Shown: positions 19,878-32,985 of the stretch, piece by piece
How the letters are laid out: each line of letters begins with the position of its first letter
Position numbering within the stretch: position 1 is the first letter of the stretch
Assembly: GCA_947000775.1 (NCBI GenBank)
Contig: CAMQGK010000341.1
Coordinates: forward strand, 11,263,001-11,327,000
DNA: 64,000 bases
Origin: Pterois miles
Lineage: Eukaryota; Chordata; Actinopteri; Perciformes; Scorpaenidae
Direction: 5' to 3'
The notes under the pieces: generated by a model
The model's input: only the letters and a program-made list of their open reading frames with translations
The model's database searches: none
What the model was told of the DNA's origin: nothing
Position numbers and translations under genes: made by a program

Positions 19878-22800
19878 ATGGTGATTGAAAGGCTCTGTCT
19901 AGGCTGTGATAGACTTCTGTCACACCGACAGCTCGCATGTTGTCACTCATACTGTGGCATACCACTGCATGGCAAGGAAATGCTGGTTTACAGTACCGTG
20001 GACATAAAACAGAAGGTTTGTGAACTAAGTTTGGTTACTTGTGTGCAAAAACACCGTCCGAGCGTTATTTTATCAAGAACGTTATTAGCTAATGTTAGCT
20101 AGCTAGGCTAAAGTTCTACTGACTAACTGAGATGCAAACCACAATGACCCGTGATTCTTTGTAATGTAGTTAAGTTGCACCTTGTTGTTTTTATATTAGC
20201 TATAGTAGAGAATAAAGTAATTTATATAAATTTCTAAATAAAAGTAAATAAAACACTTAATATTTGCTCACATTGGCCACAGTCTGGATAAGCAAAATAA
20301 CTAATCTTACAGTGTGGTAACATTATTTGTACTGATTTTTTTTTCTTTTTTCTTTAAGATTGAGAAAGACAGCATTGATCTCATAATGACTTAATCTGTT
20401 ATGAGCCACACAGATAGAAATAAATGTTCCAACATGTTGTGTATTTTACTACTGTCTAAATGTGTGTTCACAGCCCTTGCTGCTAACTGGCCACCATGGT
20501 GAGATCAGTGCCATGACCTTTGGAAAAGGAAGCAGACCTGTTCTCCTCTCCTCTGCCTCAGCTGACTATATCATTGTCTGGGATATTGAACTATGCCAGA
20601 GGAGAACACAGGAAGGTAAGGAAATACTTATCCGTGAGTGTAGTGGCTCCCCCGGTCAGAGTTTGTTCATTGTCTTCAACATTAGTTTAATTCAGTGTTA
20701 TTTACTTTGTTCTGAACTCAGTATTTGCTTCCTATAAGTTTAAATCACTACATAGTTATGCACCAACCTTGTGCCGCACATCATGTCATACACTGTACTG
20801 TGTATAATCATTGTCCTGAGTGAACATCTCAACAAGCCTGCCATCTAGTGGAATATTACCAGACAGGTCACTCCTATGGTCATGAACGTCCTTTGCTTTG
20901 AGTACAAACAGACTACTTGATTTCTTTGTAGGTAAAGTTGCAGCTGGAACAGTTATTGGGACTTTGCTGGGCGAAGTGGTCCATCTCTCATTCTGTTTCT
21001 CTGATGAACGAGTGGCTGCATGCTCAGGAGCAACTGTATATATTCTCAGCTCAAAGGTACAAGATGATACACATTTTCTCAGTTCCCTTTGGTGCACACA
21101 AACACTTGCAGAATGCATTTAGTCTCAGGGGTTGTCTCAATAAGTTACTTCCCATCGCTTACATGGCTTACAGTTTTTCTCCTTTAATGTTATCGCTGTG
21201 GAGTCAACACACCTGTAGGCATGATTTATTCTCCCCTCCTCTTTTATGTATTTTTTTTGGGAACGTAATCACTTAAAATGTGCATGTGACATCTATTCAC
21301 CTCAGTGATGCATTAATTAATTTATAAAACCCTATACTTTAATAGCTCACATGTGTTTTGGCCAGATTTCTGCTCATGTTCAAAACTTTCTGCACATTCA
21401 AAACATATGCTACATATACTGTATGTGTGCTCTCTGAGAAGTTGAGAGTAAAGATGTAATATTTTGAGGAAAAATCAGCCTCCCCTATAGTCTGCTGTGC
21501 ATGGTGTTATTGCTTTGCTGACAGGGTAATATCCTCATCAGACATCTAACAGATGCAGAACCCCAATTTGGACTCTGGCCTCTGGATGAGTTGACTGTGT
21601 GGTGCCCAGAACGTACCACAGCTAATGAATTACCATTATCCGTTGTGGAAATCAAAGATAACATCAAATTGCATAAAAGAATTGCAGAACAGAGCGCAAT
21701 AGTTTTCATCATCTTCTGATACTGTGCATATAGTAAACATGACTGTACTGTCAGGCTGTCAGTCACCTCACCTGGCACATCTTCACCACTGCAGATAGCT
21801 GTCTCATTGGTAGCTGTCAGTTTTAAGCCATTTCACATAATTCAGATGCAGAGAGACAGTGTTTTTTTAGGAAATAATTACTGACTTAAATACTGTCCTT
21901 TGCTTTGTTTTACTATGGTTTATTGGATCACAACAACAACAACAACAAATCTCCATTAAAAGATGTGTACTATTGTTCCATCCTGATGGTTTAGTTGCTA
22001 TCACAGGTCATAACTTTATCTTATCCAATTTTTACTGCTGTTTCCCAAATCAGAGACATAAAGTGATCTCTACCTTGGCCAGCCACTGCGGACCTCTAAC
22101 ATCAGCAGAGTTCTGTCCCTGGAATAAAGAGATTCTTGTCACCGCATCAGAGGACCGCACTTTTAAGGTACTCAAGATACAAGATTCCCAAATGATAGTC
22201 AAAAATGATCACACTTTTGATTTATACTAAATATTACACACACAATATTTGAGTTTGAATTATGAGAAAGTACTTTTTCATGTCTCTTTTCAGGTGTGGG
22301 ATTTAAAAACAGAAACTGTTTGCTACCAGTCTTTTGTGCTTTCAGGTATGATATTACTACTGCATTAAAAATCTTGTAGGAGAAAATTAAGTCCCTGTCC
22401 ACAACATTAGTCATTCATTTGACCATCCAATCCACTTCGTACAGTAGATGTCTATCCAAATATAGATGTCAAGGCTTATCTTTATGCACTGCTTAAATAC
22501 AAGCAATTTTAGATAGCATGCTTCATATAGTGGCTGCTGTAGAGGAGTCTGGTCTTGCAAAATGAATGAAAAGATCATATTCTTTGCCAACGTACCCAAA
22601 GCAAATTCTTCAATTCTTCAGCCACTCCACTGCTCAGTGTGTTCTTCTTGGAGGAGAACAGGTACTTAATCACTGGCTCAACCGATGGGCAGGTTAGTAA
22701 CTGAGGCACACAGCTCATAATCACCGTCAGAGGATGAAATTCCACAAACTTAGTAACAAACCTGCACCTGTTTGGTTTAGCTGTGGTGCTTTTCTCTCCC

Positions 22801-23102
22801 CGATGACCACAAGTGTCACCTGGTGACCAAAATGGACCTTCAGAAGATGGAAAAAAAACATCAAATGCACCAAGGGACTGCGAGCGATCAAGCTGGTGAT
22901 GTTAATGGTCTGTCAATAAAACAATGACAGAGCATGTCTAGTACTGGCTTTGTAGATGATCAGTTACATGAATGATCTACTTTTACACTTTCTTTCCAGG
23001 ATTCACTGAACAGTCAGCTGTGAATACAGTGGAGGTTTCAAAACCTGTCCTCAGAATGGCTTCATGTAGCTCAATCACAGACACCAGTAGTGATCATAAA
23101 AA
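19878..23102 (+). CDS. WDR27: WDR27 exons 1-8: N-terminal WD repeats
   Basis: About 290 residues. Exon 1 opens MVIERLCLGCDRLLSHRQLA, matching the start of mammalian WDR27. Exons 2-7 give WD repeats such as GHHGEISAMTFGKGSRP to VWDIE, a GTVIGTLLGEVVHLSFCFSD turn, and CGPLTSAEFCPW to KVWDL. Exons 7-8 carry a charged, low-conservation linker (KMEKKHQMHQ; TSSDHKK). A SINE starts only 48 bases after the donor of exon 8. Confidence 0.92.
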
Positions 23103-26100
23103 GTAAGTGAATAATCTATATAGCATCCATACATGTTGTGAAATATTTATAGAAGAAGATATTCCTTTATTAGTCTCACGAGGGGAAATTCAATTTTTTT
23201 TTTTCACTCTGTTGTTAACTTATACACGGTACATGCAGACCCGAACACACACATGCACAAACATGCAACAATGGAGAGATGTCAGAGTGATGGGGCTGCT
23301 CCTGACAAGCACCCCGAGCAGTTGGGGGTTTGGTGCCTTGCTCAGGGGCACCTCGGCAGTGTCCAAGAGGTAAACTGGCACCTCTCCAGCTACCAGTTCA
23401 CACTCAGTTCTTGGTCCATGTCGGGACTTGAATCAGTGACCCTCCGGTTCCCAAGCCAACTCCCTACAGACTGAGCTACTGCCGCCCCCAATATAGTAGG
23501 CATAAGATATGATTTCTGGGCTATGGTAACCATGAGTGACTCCTGACTCAGTACTGGGCTAATGGTATCCCAGATAGGCCATGTTTGGCTCGAGTAGTTG
23601 CAGAAGTGATAAAGTGATGCTGAAGGCTATTACTTTATAATGCCTGACTTCCAGGAGCATTTCCTTTTGGCAGACCCAGATAAGCAGTTACAAAATGAAT
23701 GGATGCATAGATAGAGGGGGAAATCTCATAGTGGACTTCAAGGTGGACTTCATAGTGTCAGCATAGAGACCAGTCTCACCCCAAGTGCTCTAAAATGATT
23801 AATGGACCTTATAATGTGATTTTACCACAAGAGAGAACTGTTTTTCTTCATTTGTGACAAGGAATCTTAACGTTGAAGCAAGACATGATACTGTCAACAC
23901 TGTGGTTATTCTCAAGTGCCAAATTTTGTTCTTATTTCCACAAGGTAAAGGTTGTATGTGATCCTGGAAAATATTACAAAAGCAATGCAAACACAGTTGT
24001 CATGGGAGTAACACTACATAGATGTCATCCTGTCACAAAAGCCTGGAAAAATATCCTGAACTAAACACCACATCTTTATGGGCAATATGCTGCACGTGTC
24101 CAATCAGTCACTGAAAACGTCACAGGAAACTTCACACATCACAGGAAACTTTGCAGGCTCGTAGCATAAACTGCTTCAGGCTGTTAAAACATTTGATGTT
24201 ATGACAGGAAGCGGGCACTTAAAAAGCACAGACACAACTCTCTGTGTGTTTTGTGGACCACTGGAATGACATGGACGTTGATTCTTTATTGCCCTAAGCA
24301 AAGCATATGATCTCAGAGCAGTATCTACATAATCATCACGCTTGACCATGAACAGAGGCTTAAGTGTAGTTCATCAACTGCATGAGGTCTGTCTGCAAGC
24401 ACTATTTTACTGGCTTCCATTTGATGGCCTTTAACAAATAAAACTGTTTTGCTCAGGTGTGTTATGGGATAAATATGCAGCTGGAAAAGTTGCTGGCTCT
24501 ACCAGCCTGTTCTCATTCTCAGGGCATCAAATACCAAAGCTTTGTCACGGCTGTCAGCATTTGGTACTGCCACACAAGGCACCCTTTAGCACCGGTATGA
24601 AACGCACCAGGCATCCCATTAATATTATAATGTAAACCCATCCATGGCAACAGTAAGTGCTCCAAGGAAGTATGCTGGGAGTGTGATAAGGTAGTTTAAA
24701 GACCAAAAAGACACTCACCAGGCAGGCGGGAAGGGAGGAGGATGGGTCCAGCAAACACAAGGCTTGCATCCACAAGACCACTGTGTCCCATGCATCATTA
24801 CAATCAGCTGCTCATTTGTGACAATATTCAGTGCCATTTTCACTGTAGTTCTGTGTCATTTTCACTATACATACAGAATAGTTTTAAGCCCATTCATGTA
24901 ATTCTTTCCTAAACCAAACTGTAGTGGTTTTGTTGCCTAATCCTAAAGTGATGCAAAGGGACGTGACAAAGTGGCGGTATGTGAGGAGTTGGGGTGAGAA
25001 CACATTGGGTCCACACCCTGCAGAAGCTAAAACAGACAGGTCCAATGCTAATAATATAATGTTAAATGCATTATGTATAGAATTTAAAATTCAGACGTTG
25101 GCGCCTCCCAGTGATAGAATTTGAAAAATCATTGTGGCTTACAGCAGTGCATGCCACTCTACAAACAAACAGTTTGAGTGGTGCAATAAGCCTATAAATG
25201 TCCACACAATGCCTTTAATTGTCTCCATCCTGTACAGAAGCACATGCTCAGCATGAAAATAATGATGCACTAAAATATATAGTTTGTCTAACAATATCAT
25301 AGCCTCAGCATGTAGCTCAGTGCAGGAAGTGGAAGAAAATGATCCTTCAGACTCAGCTTCCTCTCCCCTCTACTCTGTGTGGCAGAAGTTTCCATCTTGC
25401 TGGTTGTACATAGTTTAGACTACATGAAGTCAAAGGAAACTTGAATAAAGACCTTCAGTCTTATGGTGTGCATGCCTCGCCACCCCATCACATCAGTATG
25501 TTTTTCTTTAGTATGTGGTTACATTGTCTTTCCCCAAATGATCTGGAAAAAATACTTTAAAGGGAAATCCTGTAACACTTTTTCCATACTTTTCTGTGTG
25601 GGCCCTGCAGGGACAAAAACTGGTTGTGCATTGGAAGCTTGGATGGCCTGTATGTGGTGGATCTGGCTACCTCAGAACTCCTAACAGCACTATATTTCAA
25701 AGGTAGGCTGCTGGTGCTGCGACTTCTCTGGTTGCTGCTGCACAGCTGTGATATTTTAAGCATTTCTGCACAACCAGAACCCCATTACTATACTTTAGCA
25801 GAAATTCTACAAGATTATCTTTGTTTTTAAGAAACACTGATTGATTTCAAACTCTAAAGGGAATTTGCTGACACCAAACTCATGACTGATTTTCATTTGT
25901 TTAGATTATCCCAACTTGAGCATCACAATGGCTGGGTCATGGTCAATATCTCCAGGGTGGGGTAACTCTGTGAGTATTTCCAATAATATCTTAATAAATT
26001 ACATTATGACATTGCACTGAATTACCCTCTCAACTGGACCTCTATCATTCAACTGCTAACTTCAACTATTTTCTTTAAGAAATTCATGCAATCAATCTTT

Positions 26101-29100
26101 TGGAGGTTGTAGCAGGCTCCGTTTTAAAGTGTGAAGATACTGGTATCATACAAAACTATAAAAACCTATTGAATCCATTGGTACCAACATGTCATAGTAG
26201 CTTATCGAGAAGGAGGTTAAATAATCCTCCGTATTTGTGCTAAATTTTGGTCAGGAAAAACACTTGGCTATTTTCAAAGGGGTCCCTTGACCTCTGACCT
26301 CAAGATATGTGAATAAAAATGGGTTCTATGGGTACCCACAAGTCTCCCCCTTACAGACATGCCCACTTTATGATAATCACATACACTGACAGCTGTTGGA
26401 CTTGAATTTGCCATGTTATGATTTGAGAATGTTTTTTTATGCTAAATGCAGTACCTGTCAGGGTTTCTGGGCAAAATTTGTCATTGTTCTGAGTTGTTAA
26501 TTGATTTTCAATAATAAACATATACATACATCTGTATAAAGCAAGCATATTTGCCCAGTCCCATGTTGAGAGGAGTATTAGATATTTGACAAATCTCCTT
26601 TTAAGGTACTTTTTGAATAGATAATAAATGTGTGATTAATTGCGATTAACTATAGAAAATCATGCAATTAAAAGCCCTGATAGCCCTAAAAAAATTCTTT
26701 TCCCTAGAATAACAACTACTGAAATCATTCCCTATTAAGTATCAGATCCAGAATGTATGTGGAATTTTTCATTTTGTTTCCTACACTAATTGTGAATGTC
26801 TTAAGGTGCCCCTGTAATTACAAGATTATACAAGCTTTGACTGTGGTTTGCCTCCTGAAGGAAAATGCTATTTTTTGGGTTCTTACAGAGAAGCAATTGT
26901 GTTATAGTGCAGCGTAAAAAAAGCACCCTGACGTTCCATTGTTTGTGTTTTCCTCAATATTATTCATGAAGTCATATTTTTACTGTGTCTGTTTGAAACA
27001 ATTATGGAATAATGCAGTTGTTTTAATAATAATCTATTTTATGAAATCCTCCACACAGATGGTGTTTTTAGTGAGCTCTTTGTTTACTCCATGTGTGGTC
27101 CTGTTGGAGTTACATCTGTGTCACCTATGGAGGACCGGGGCTTGTGGGGAAGACTTTTCAGTGTTTGCGAGGTAAAACACTGTGAGTGAATGGCAAATAT
27201 TAAGTGATGCTACATTGGTTTACTGTGTATTAATATGTTGACCCCTTAGAGGACAAATTGTCATTTTTACTTGCTCCCTTTAATACAAAGATCAAAGTAC
27301 AATAACAAATCAGCTCTGTTTGTAAAAATTTTGCTCAGAGACACTCTGACCCTGAGCTTTGTAACTTTGCAGACCTTTTACATGCACAAAAAAAACACAA
27401 AACACACTAAAGGAAAGGGAAAAAGCACAAAAACATAATAGGTCCCCTTTAAAGGACTACATGCTAAATACTATAGTATGTATATCAGCTGCTTGTATTG
27501 TAGATAATATTCAGTTATTCTGTCATTTGTTTATTCAGTGTCAATAGCGCATAGCATTTAATTAAACAGTCTACAAAAGACACAAGTACTGCTTTTCTGT
27601 AGCTCACATAATCATTTGGTTTGGGCAACTCAGCTCAGTGAATGACTAAACTCTCAACATTTTTTATACGTGTAAGCTTTTAAATCCACATGGGTTAATA
27701 AAGCTGTACGTTCTGAATGGATATACGAAATTAATCCAGAAATCATACTTATTACTCTCATAATAACATCACTTTATAAATGCCAGGCATTTTAAATTGT
27801 CCTCTGGGGAAGGAATGCAATTCATTACCTGTACCCCCATTATTATTTAGAGGATTATGTAGAAAAATCCAGCAGCACCAATAAATACTGATAATTTCAT
27901 CAACGTTATGTGTTTTTCTGCTTTAACAAATTTACGATTTATGAGCTGAAGCACAATCATGTCAGCTTGTTAAGATTAGGTAAAGCAGTGCAGTAGACTG
28001 TTGCTGCTTTCTCTCAGACGCTGGTCACCTGACCTCACCAGCAGTTGGACATATACGTAAGTGTGCTCTGGTTTTCAGTTGGCCTCCTGCCTGTAACCCC
28101 CTCTGACTCTGACATTTCCACATTAACTTTGCATATTATAACCATTGTTCTTGCCATGTGGATTTTCATGAGTCAACAATATCATGATACTGAGAATTAG
28201 AACAACTAATAATCCACAATGCTGGAAAATGTTCCTTCATTTCCAGTAACCCTTGTCCACCATTTCACCCCTCCCTTGTTTCCAGTTCCCCTCCACTGCC
28301 TGAATCTCCTCTGAATGCCGAGTTAAAGAAGAAGAAAGAGCCTGAGCATCCTAAAAAGAAAGGTCAGCGTCTGAATGTTCACTCCTCTGTCATTTATGCT
28401 CATGCACATAAAATAAAAAGGGAGCTACTGCTGTTTGATGACTCTGGGTTTTAAAAGTATGACCCATTTTATACTCCACTCCGTGTCTGGCTCCGTGTCT
28501 GTTTTGCTTGGACACAGACAGTTCCCTTAAATTGTACTTATTGTAGGTTTATAGAAATCTGTTTGGCTATTACAAGAGCTCCTCATTATCTGTAAATATG
28601 GAGGTTGGGCAGTGTTGATGTGGCAATCATATCAGTTTTCAGTTGCCACTCTAAGGTGACCAGGTGTCCACTTTACGACATGATACCTGCAGGACAGATG
28701 CTTTTTTTAAATCTGGCTTTTGTCCAATAGCTGTGAAGAAAGCAGGGAAGGCTGTCATCACAGGGCTGTGTTTGCTGTCAAACTGCGAATACGTGGGTCA
28801 AGTGCAGGTTAACATTGCACCGTCTTTGCTACGCTACGTCCAACTATGCAGGTTTAGGTGGAATATGAAGGTCAGGTACTTCAAATGATGCAACAGTGAG
28901 AGTGCAGCACATTTAGACTGATAGATTCTCATTAATTAGCTCATTGTGTTGTATGGTTGCTTCTTGCAGTAGTGGATTCCGAGGTAACTTGAGCCTATTT
29001 GTGGTTCTTTGGTGTATAATTAGGATCTGGCAGCTTGAACCCTCTTCTGCTGGAGACCCAGTGTACTGTGGTTCACATGTTGCTCTTACAGAGAGCTGCT

Positions 29101-32100
29101 GCTGAGAAAGCCAGTATTAGCCGGGCTCTTCACAGCTTGAGTAAAGGGAGCTGCCAATGCCAGACTACACAGGCGATCTTCAGGGGAGCCCAGAGGTGCT
29201 GCACGACTGCACTGAAAAACCACAAATATTCACAGAGTAGTGCAGCCCATCATGATGCACCCATGCGTCTCTATATTCTTAAGGATTTCTGCAGAATTGT
29301 ATACAAATTACACCATAAATCTCTGAGATTCCTGGTAAGGAAAATGTTTTTCTGTCATAAGTCTGGTGCAACTGTTTTTTTTTTCTTTTTAAGAGAACTG
29401 CGCATGCAGATTAGACATCCATTGTCACGTCACACCACCATGTTACATAATCATCAAGTGAACCTGGACTCTTGGCCTTTTGAGATGATCATCATCAGCT
29501 GCCAGTACTTTTTATAAGATGTCTGAAGTGTAATGCCTGAGCCTTGTGGAAGAGCTGAGCTTATGTGGAAATGGCAGTTGAGAAGAAGAAGATAGTCCTT
29601 TATTAGTCCCGCTAGGGGAAATTCAATTTTTTTCACTCTGTTAACTAATACACACACATGCACAAACAGGTCCATATACATGCAACAATTGGAGAGGTGT
29701 CAGAGTGAGGGGGCTGCTCCTGACAAGCGCCCCGAGCAGTTGGGGGTTTGGTGCCTTGCTCAGGGGCACCTCGGCAGTGCCCAAGAGGTAAACTGGCACC
29801 TCTCCAGCTACCAGTTCACACTCAGTTTTTGGTCCAAGTCGGGACTTGAACCGGTGACCCTCCGGTTCCCAAGCCAACTCCCTACAGACTGAGCTACTGC
29901 CGCCCCCAAATGTCATAAACCTTAATGTAGACACAAATTCGCGCTTCTCACAATTTGTAGATGAGGTCTATTGTGAATCTGGTTGCGATGGTTTGTCATT
30001 TTAAAAAAGTGGGTCCCCAGAAAAAAAAAAAAAGTTTGTGAATCACTGGTCTGAATGACTGAATTAGAGTTCCTTTGCTAGTTTTGGATGGAGTGAGATG
30101 GGAAAAACAATCTGCAAAACAGGGAACTGTGAGGCATTGACTAGTCCAGTTTGAATGAAAGAGGAGAGTATGTCATGCCTCTGACTATTAGGTCATTTGT
30201 CACTCCTTTACAGCAACTACTGTACAGAGCATCTTAGTGTTTAGTAAATCTAGTTCACATCAGCTGTCTGTTAAAATTTGATATTATTCACATAGCTACA
30301 TGTAGTTGTACATTCTTTGCTCTATTTGTTCATTTCCCCAAAGAGGAAAGCTGCATACATGTTCCACATGGCCTACATATTCTACAGGATTTCTATAGCA
30401 GGGAGACCCTTAGTTTGGCTCCATGTTTGTAATTCCTGTCAGTTTTCGGTTAGCGTGCCTCTGATACCTTTTTACTTTTACTCTTGCTCTTTTCTCCTAC
30501 TGTGTGACCCACTTTTCACAGGTCAGTAAGGCAATAACTCATACCAGAGACTCTGGTTACAGTCAAAATAATATCTTAGAGACACATATACCTGCTATGG
30601 TTTATACATTTTTAGAAGCTTGAATTATTTCTTTTTCTTTTTCTTGGGCCACATTCAGCAGCTAACTCAGAGGGAGGTCTGCGTTTTCCCATCTCCTGTT
30701 CTCTGGCCGAGAACAAGAGTTTATTTTAGAATAAACTCTGGGGGCCAGCCTAAGCCTTGTCCCTTCGAGTGTAGAGAACCCAAACTGTAAAACAAATCAC
30801 TGTCACTTCTTGTAGTCACACAAACCAAAAAAGTGGTGTATATTTTAAGTCTTGCTAATCCTAACATCCTATCAACCACTTGGTTTTTGGTCCTACAGGT
30901 ACAGACCAGAATACAGCAGATAGATGCTTTAGCTGTTGCATCAGAGGCTTAACATCCTGATGTTTTGAGCTTCAATATTATGAAACTTTTTTGCTGTAAT
31001 GGTTAAAGCAGTTTGGGCTAAAATTTACATAATGAGTGCTGTAAAGGGAGCACACATAAACCACTGTGATTTTACGCAGATATGACTCGACTTGGAAATT
31101 TGTCTGAAAGCCTCTCTTTGCTTCAAATAGCATCTAGTGTGAAGTCAGCGTAAATTATGAGATTTTTACTGCACCATAAAACTAAATGACCATTATATAT
31201 CAACAGGAGGTTAATAGGGCTGTTGAGCAATGCAAAGTGATTGTGTTGCCAGGTAATTAGATTTCTGGCCTAAAATTTCCTGCATGTAATCTGTTCTGGA
31301 TCAAAAGCAACTTCCAGTACCCAACTTCACACACAACACAGTGGAGGAATCGAGGAAGGTGTTACATGGGAGCAACCCCTGTCACAAGACATTTCTCAAG
31401 CATAAACATGCTGCTGATACTATACGATACAAATTTGACCCAAGTTATAAATACCAGGGTCATGAAAGCTCTTATTTGCTTTATACAGTATAATGAAGGC
31501 CTCTTCATGGAAAAAAAAATCACAAGATGAACTAAGGAATGAAGTAAGACTGTTGCTTTCACAGAAGCAACACAGCATGAGTAGTATCAACAGTATTATC
31601 CTTCAGGGCTGGACAGGTAAAGAAACAACATGTACCAAAACAAGCTCACATTTCAGTTTGAAATCCAAGGAAAAGGGAAAGGAGCAGTTGTTCTGAGGTT
31701 GTCAAGTGTGCTTTACAGGAAAATACCCTTCAAGCCAAAACTGGAGTTAACATCTTTGATCAGCAGCGATCAAAGATGAAAAGCACTCCCAGATAAGAGA
31801 GGATTATAAAGAGATCCAGATGTATTTCTATTTTTGACTGGTTGGTTTAACTTGTGTTACATTTATCATGGTAATGGAAAAGTGGCTCCAATGAGTTGTC
31901 CAAGAACCCAAAAAGGACAATAGATAGGACCTAGCACCCAAACGCTAGGTAAATAAGTCATCAGGAGAGCCTGTTTAACTGTTCAGGGTTTTTAATTTCA
32001 ATGTTCTGTTAGCAAATTAAAACTATTGACATGTTTTATGTCTACTGCTAACTGGATATAACCTTTGCTTGCAGTTATTGACTGTTATCTTGGATTCTGT

Positions 32101-32935
32101 TATCAGGTTTCCTTTTCTAAAATCTTTGAATAATAGTTCAAATGCAATTTGTTATTTTGACATATAGGAAATGCTACTGCTGTAAACTAGTGATGCACAA
32201 ATGATAGCTGGATAGGGTGTTGTAACAATGGGGCCGATACATTCAATTCAATTCTATATTATATACATTATGTTCTGGAATTTTAATCCCTGTTTAAGTT
32301 TTGACCAATTTGTTGTTGTATTAAAAATGTTTACACTTGAATTGTAAATCCTGATCATTTTGAAGATTTTCACCAAGTTGCTAGTGTACAATTTATAATT
32401 TCAATAATAAATAACAATTCAGTAAATTATAACTATGTATTTATTTGTTATATTTTCTTTTACTTTTAAGTTAAGAAAGTGATGTTTAAGTCAAGCCTGA
32501 TGTTTCCTTACACATAAAAGAATGATCCCAGTCACTTCCATCCAGTGAGGTACACGGCTTATTGAGTAAACACTGGTATGGGATCGCTACTCGATGTCAG
32601 CCGATACCCAAAGCCCAGGTGTCGCTGTCTGGACTGAAAAAGTCAGATCAGTGCATCCTTACTGTAAACACAACTGTGTGACCGAATGAGACTACAGTAC
32701 CGATCAGTCTGTGTTTTTCAAATTCATGTTCAATAACAGTCTGTCAGTAAACTGCATTATCAAAAAAAATAATTACTAATTGCATGGAAAGAAATTCAAG
32801 AGCTGTATGTTAAGATCTCAAACACACAGTTGCCTTTTCCAGGTTTACTTGTAGTTGGTCAACTAAATTCATTGATGAAAAAATATTAGATAGATCTGCT
32901 TAGGTGATAAGATAGTGTCATCAGTTTATCAATCA

Positions 32936-32985
<50 letters not shown>

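Noticed and set aside
21526..21720. Possible extra WDR27 exon after gctgacag
   Set aside because: No similarity to WDR27, and exon 3 joins exon 4 in phase without it.
29641..29934. 97-codon minus frame rich in common fish peptide words
   Set aside because: It is the tRNA-derived SINE body read as protein. Similar frames occur at every copy.
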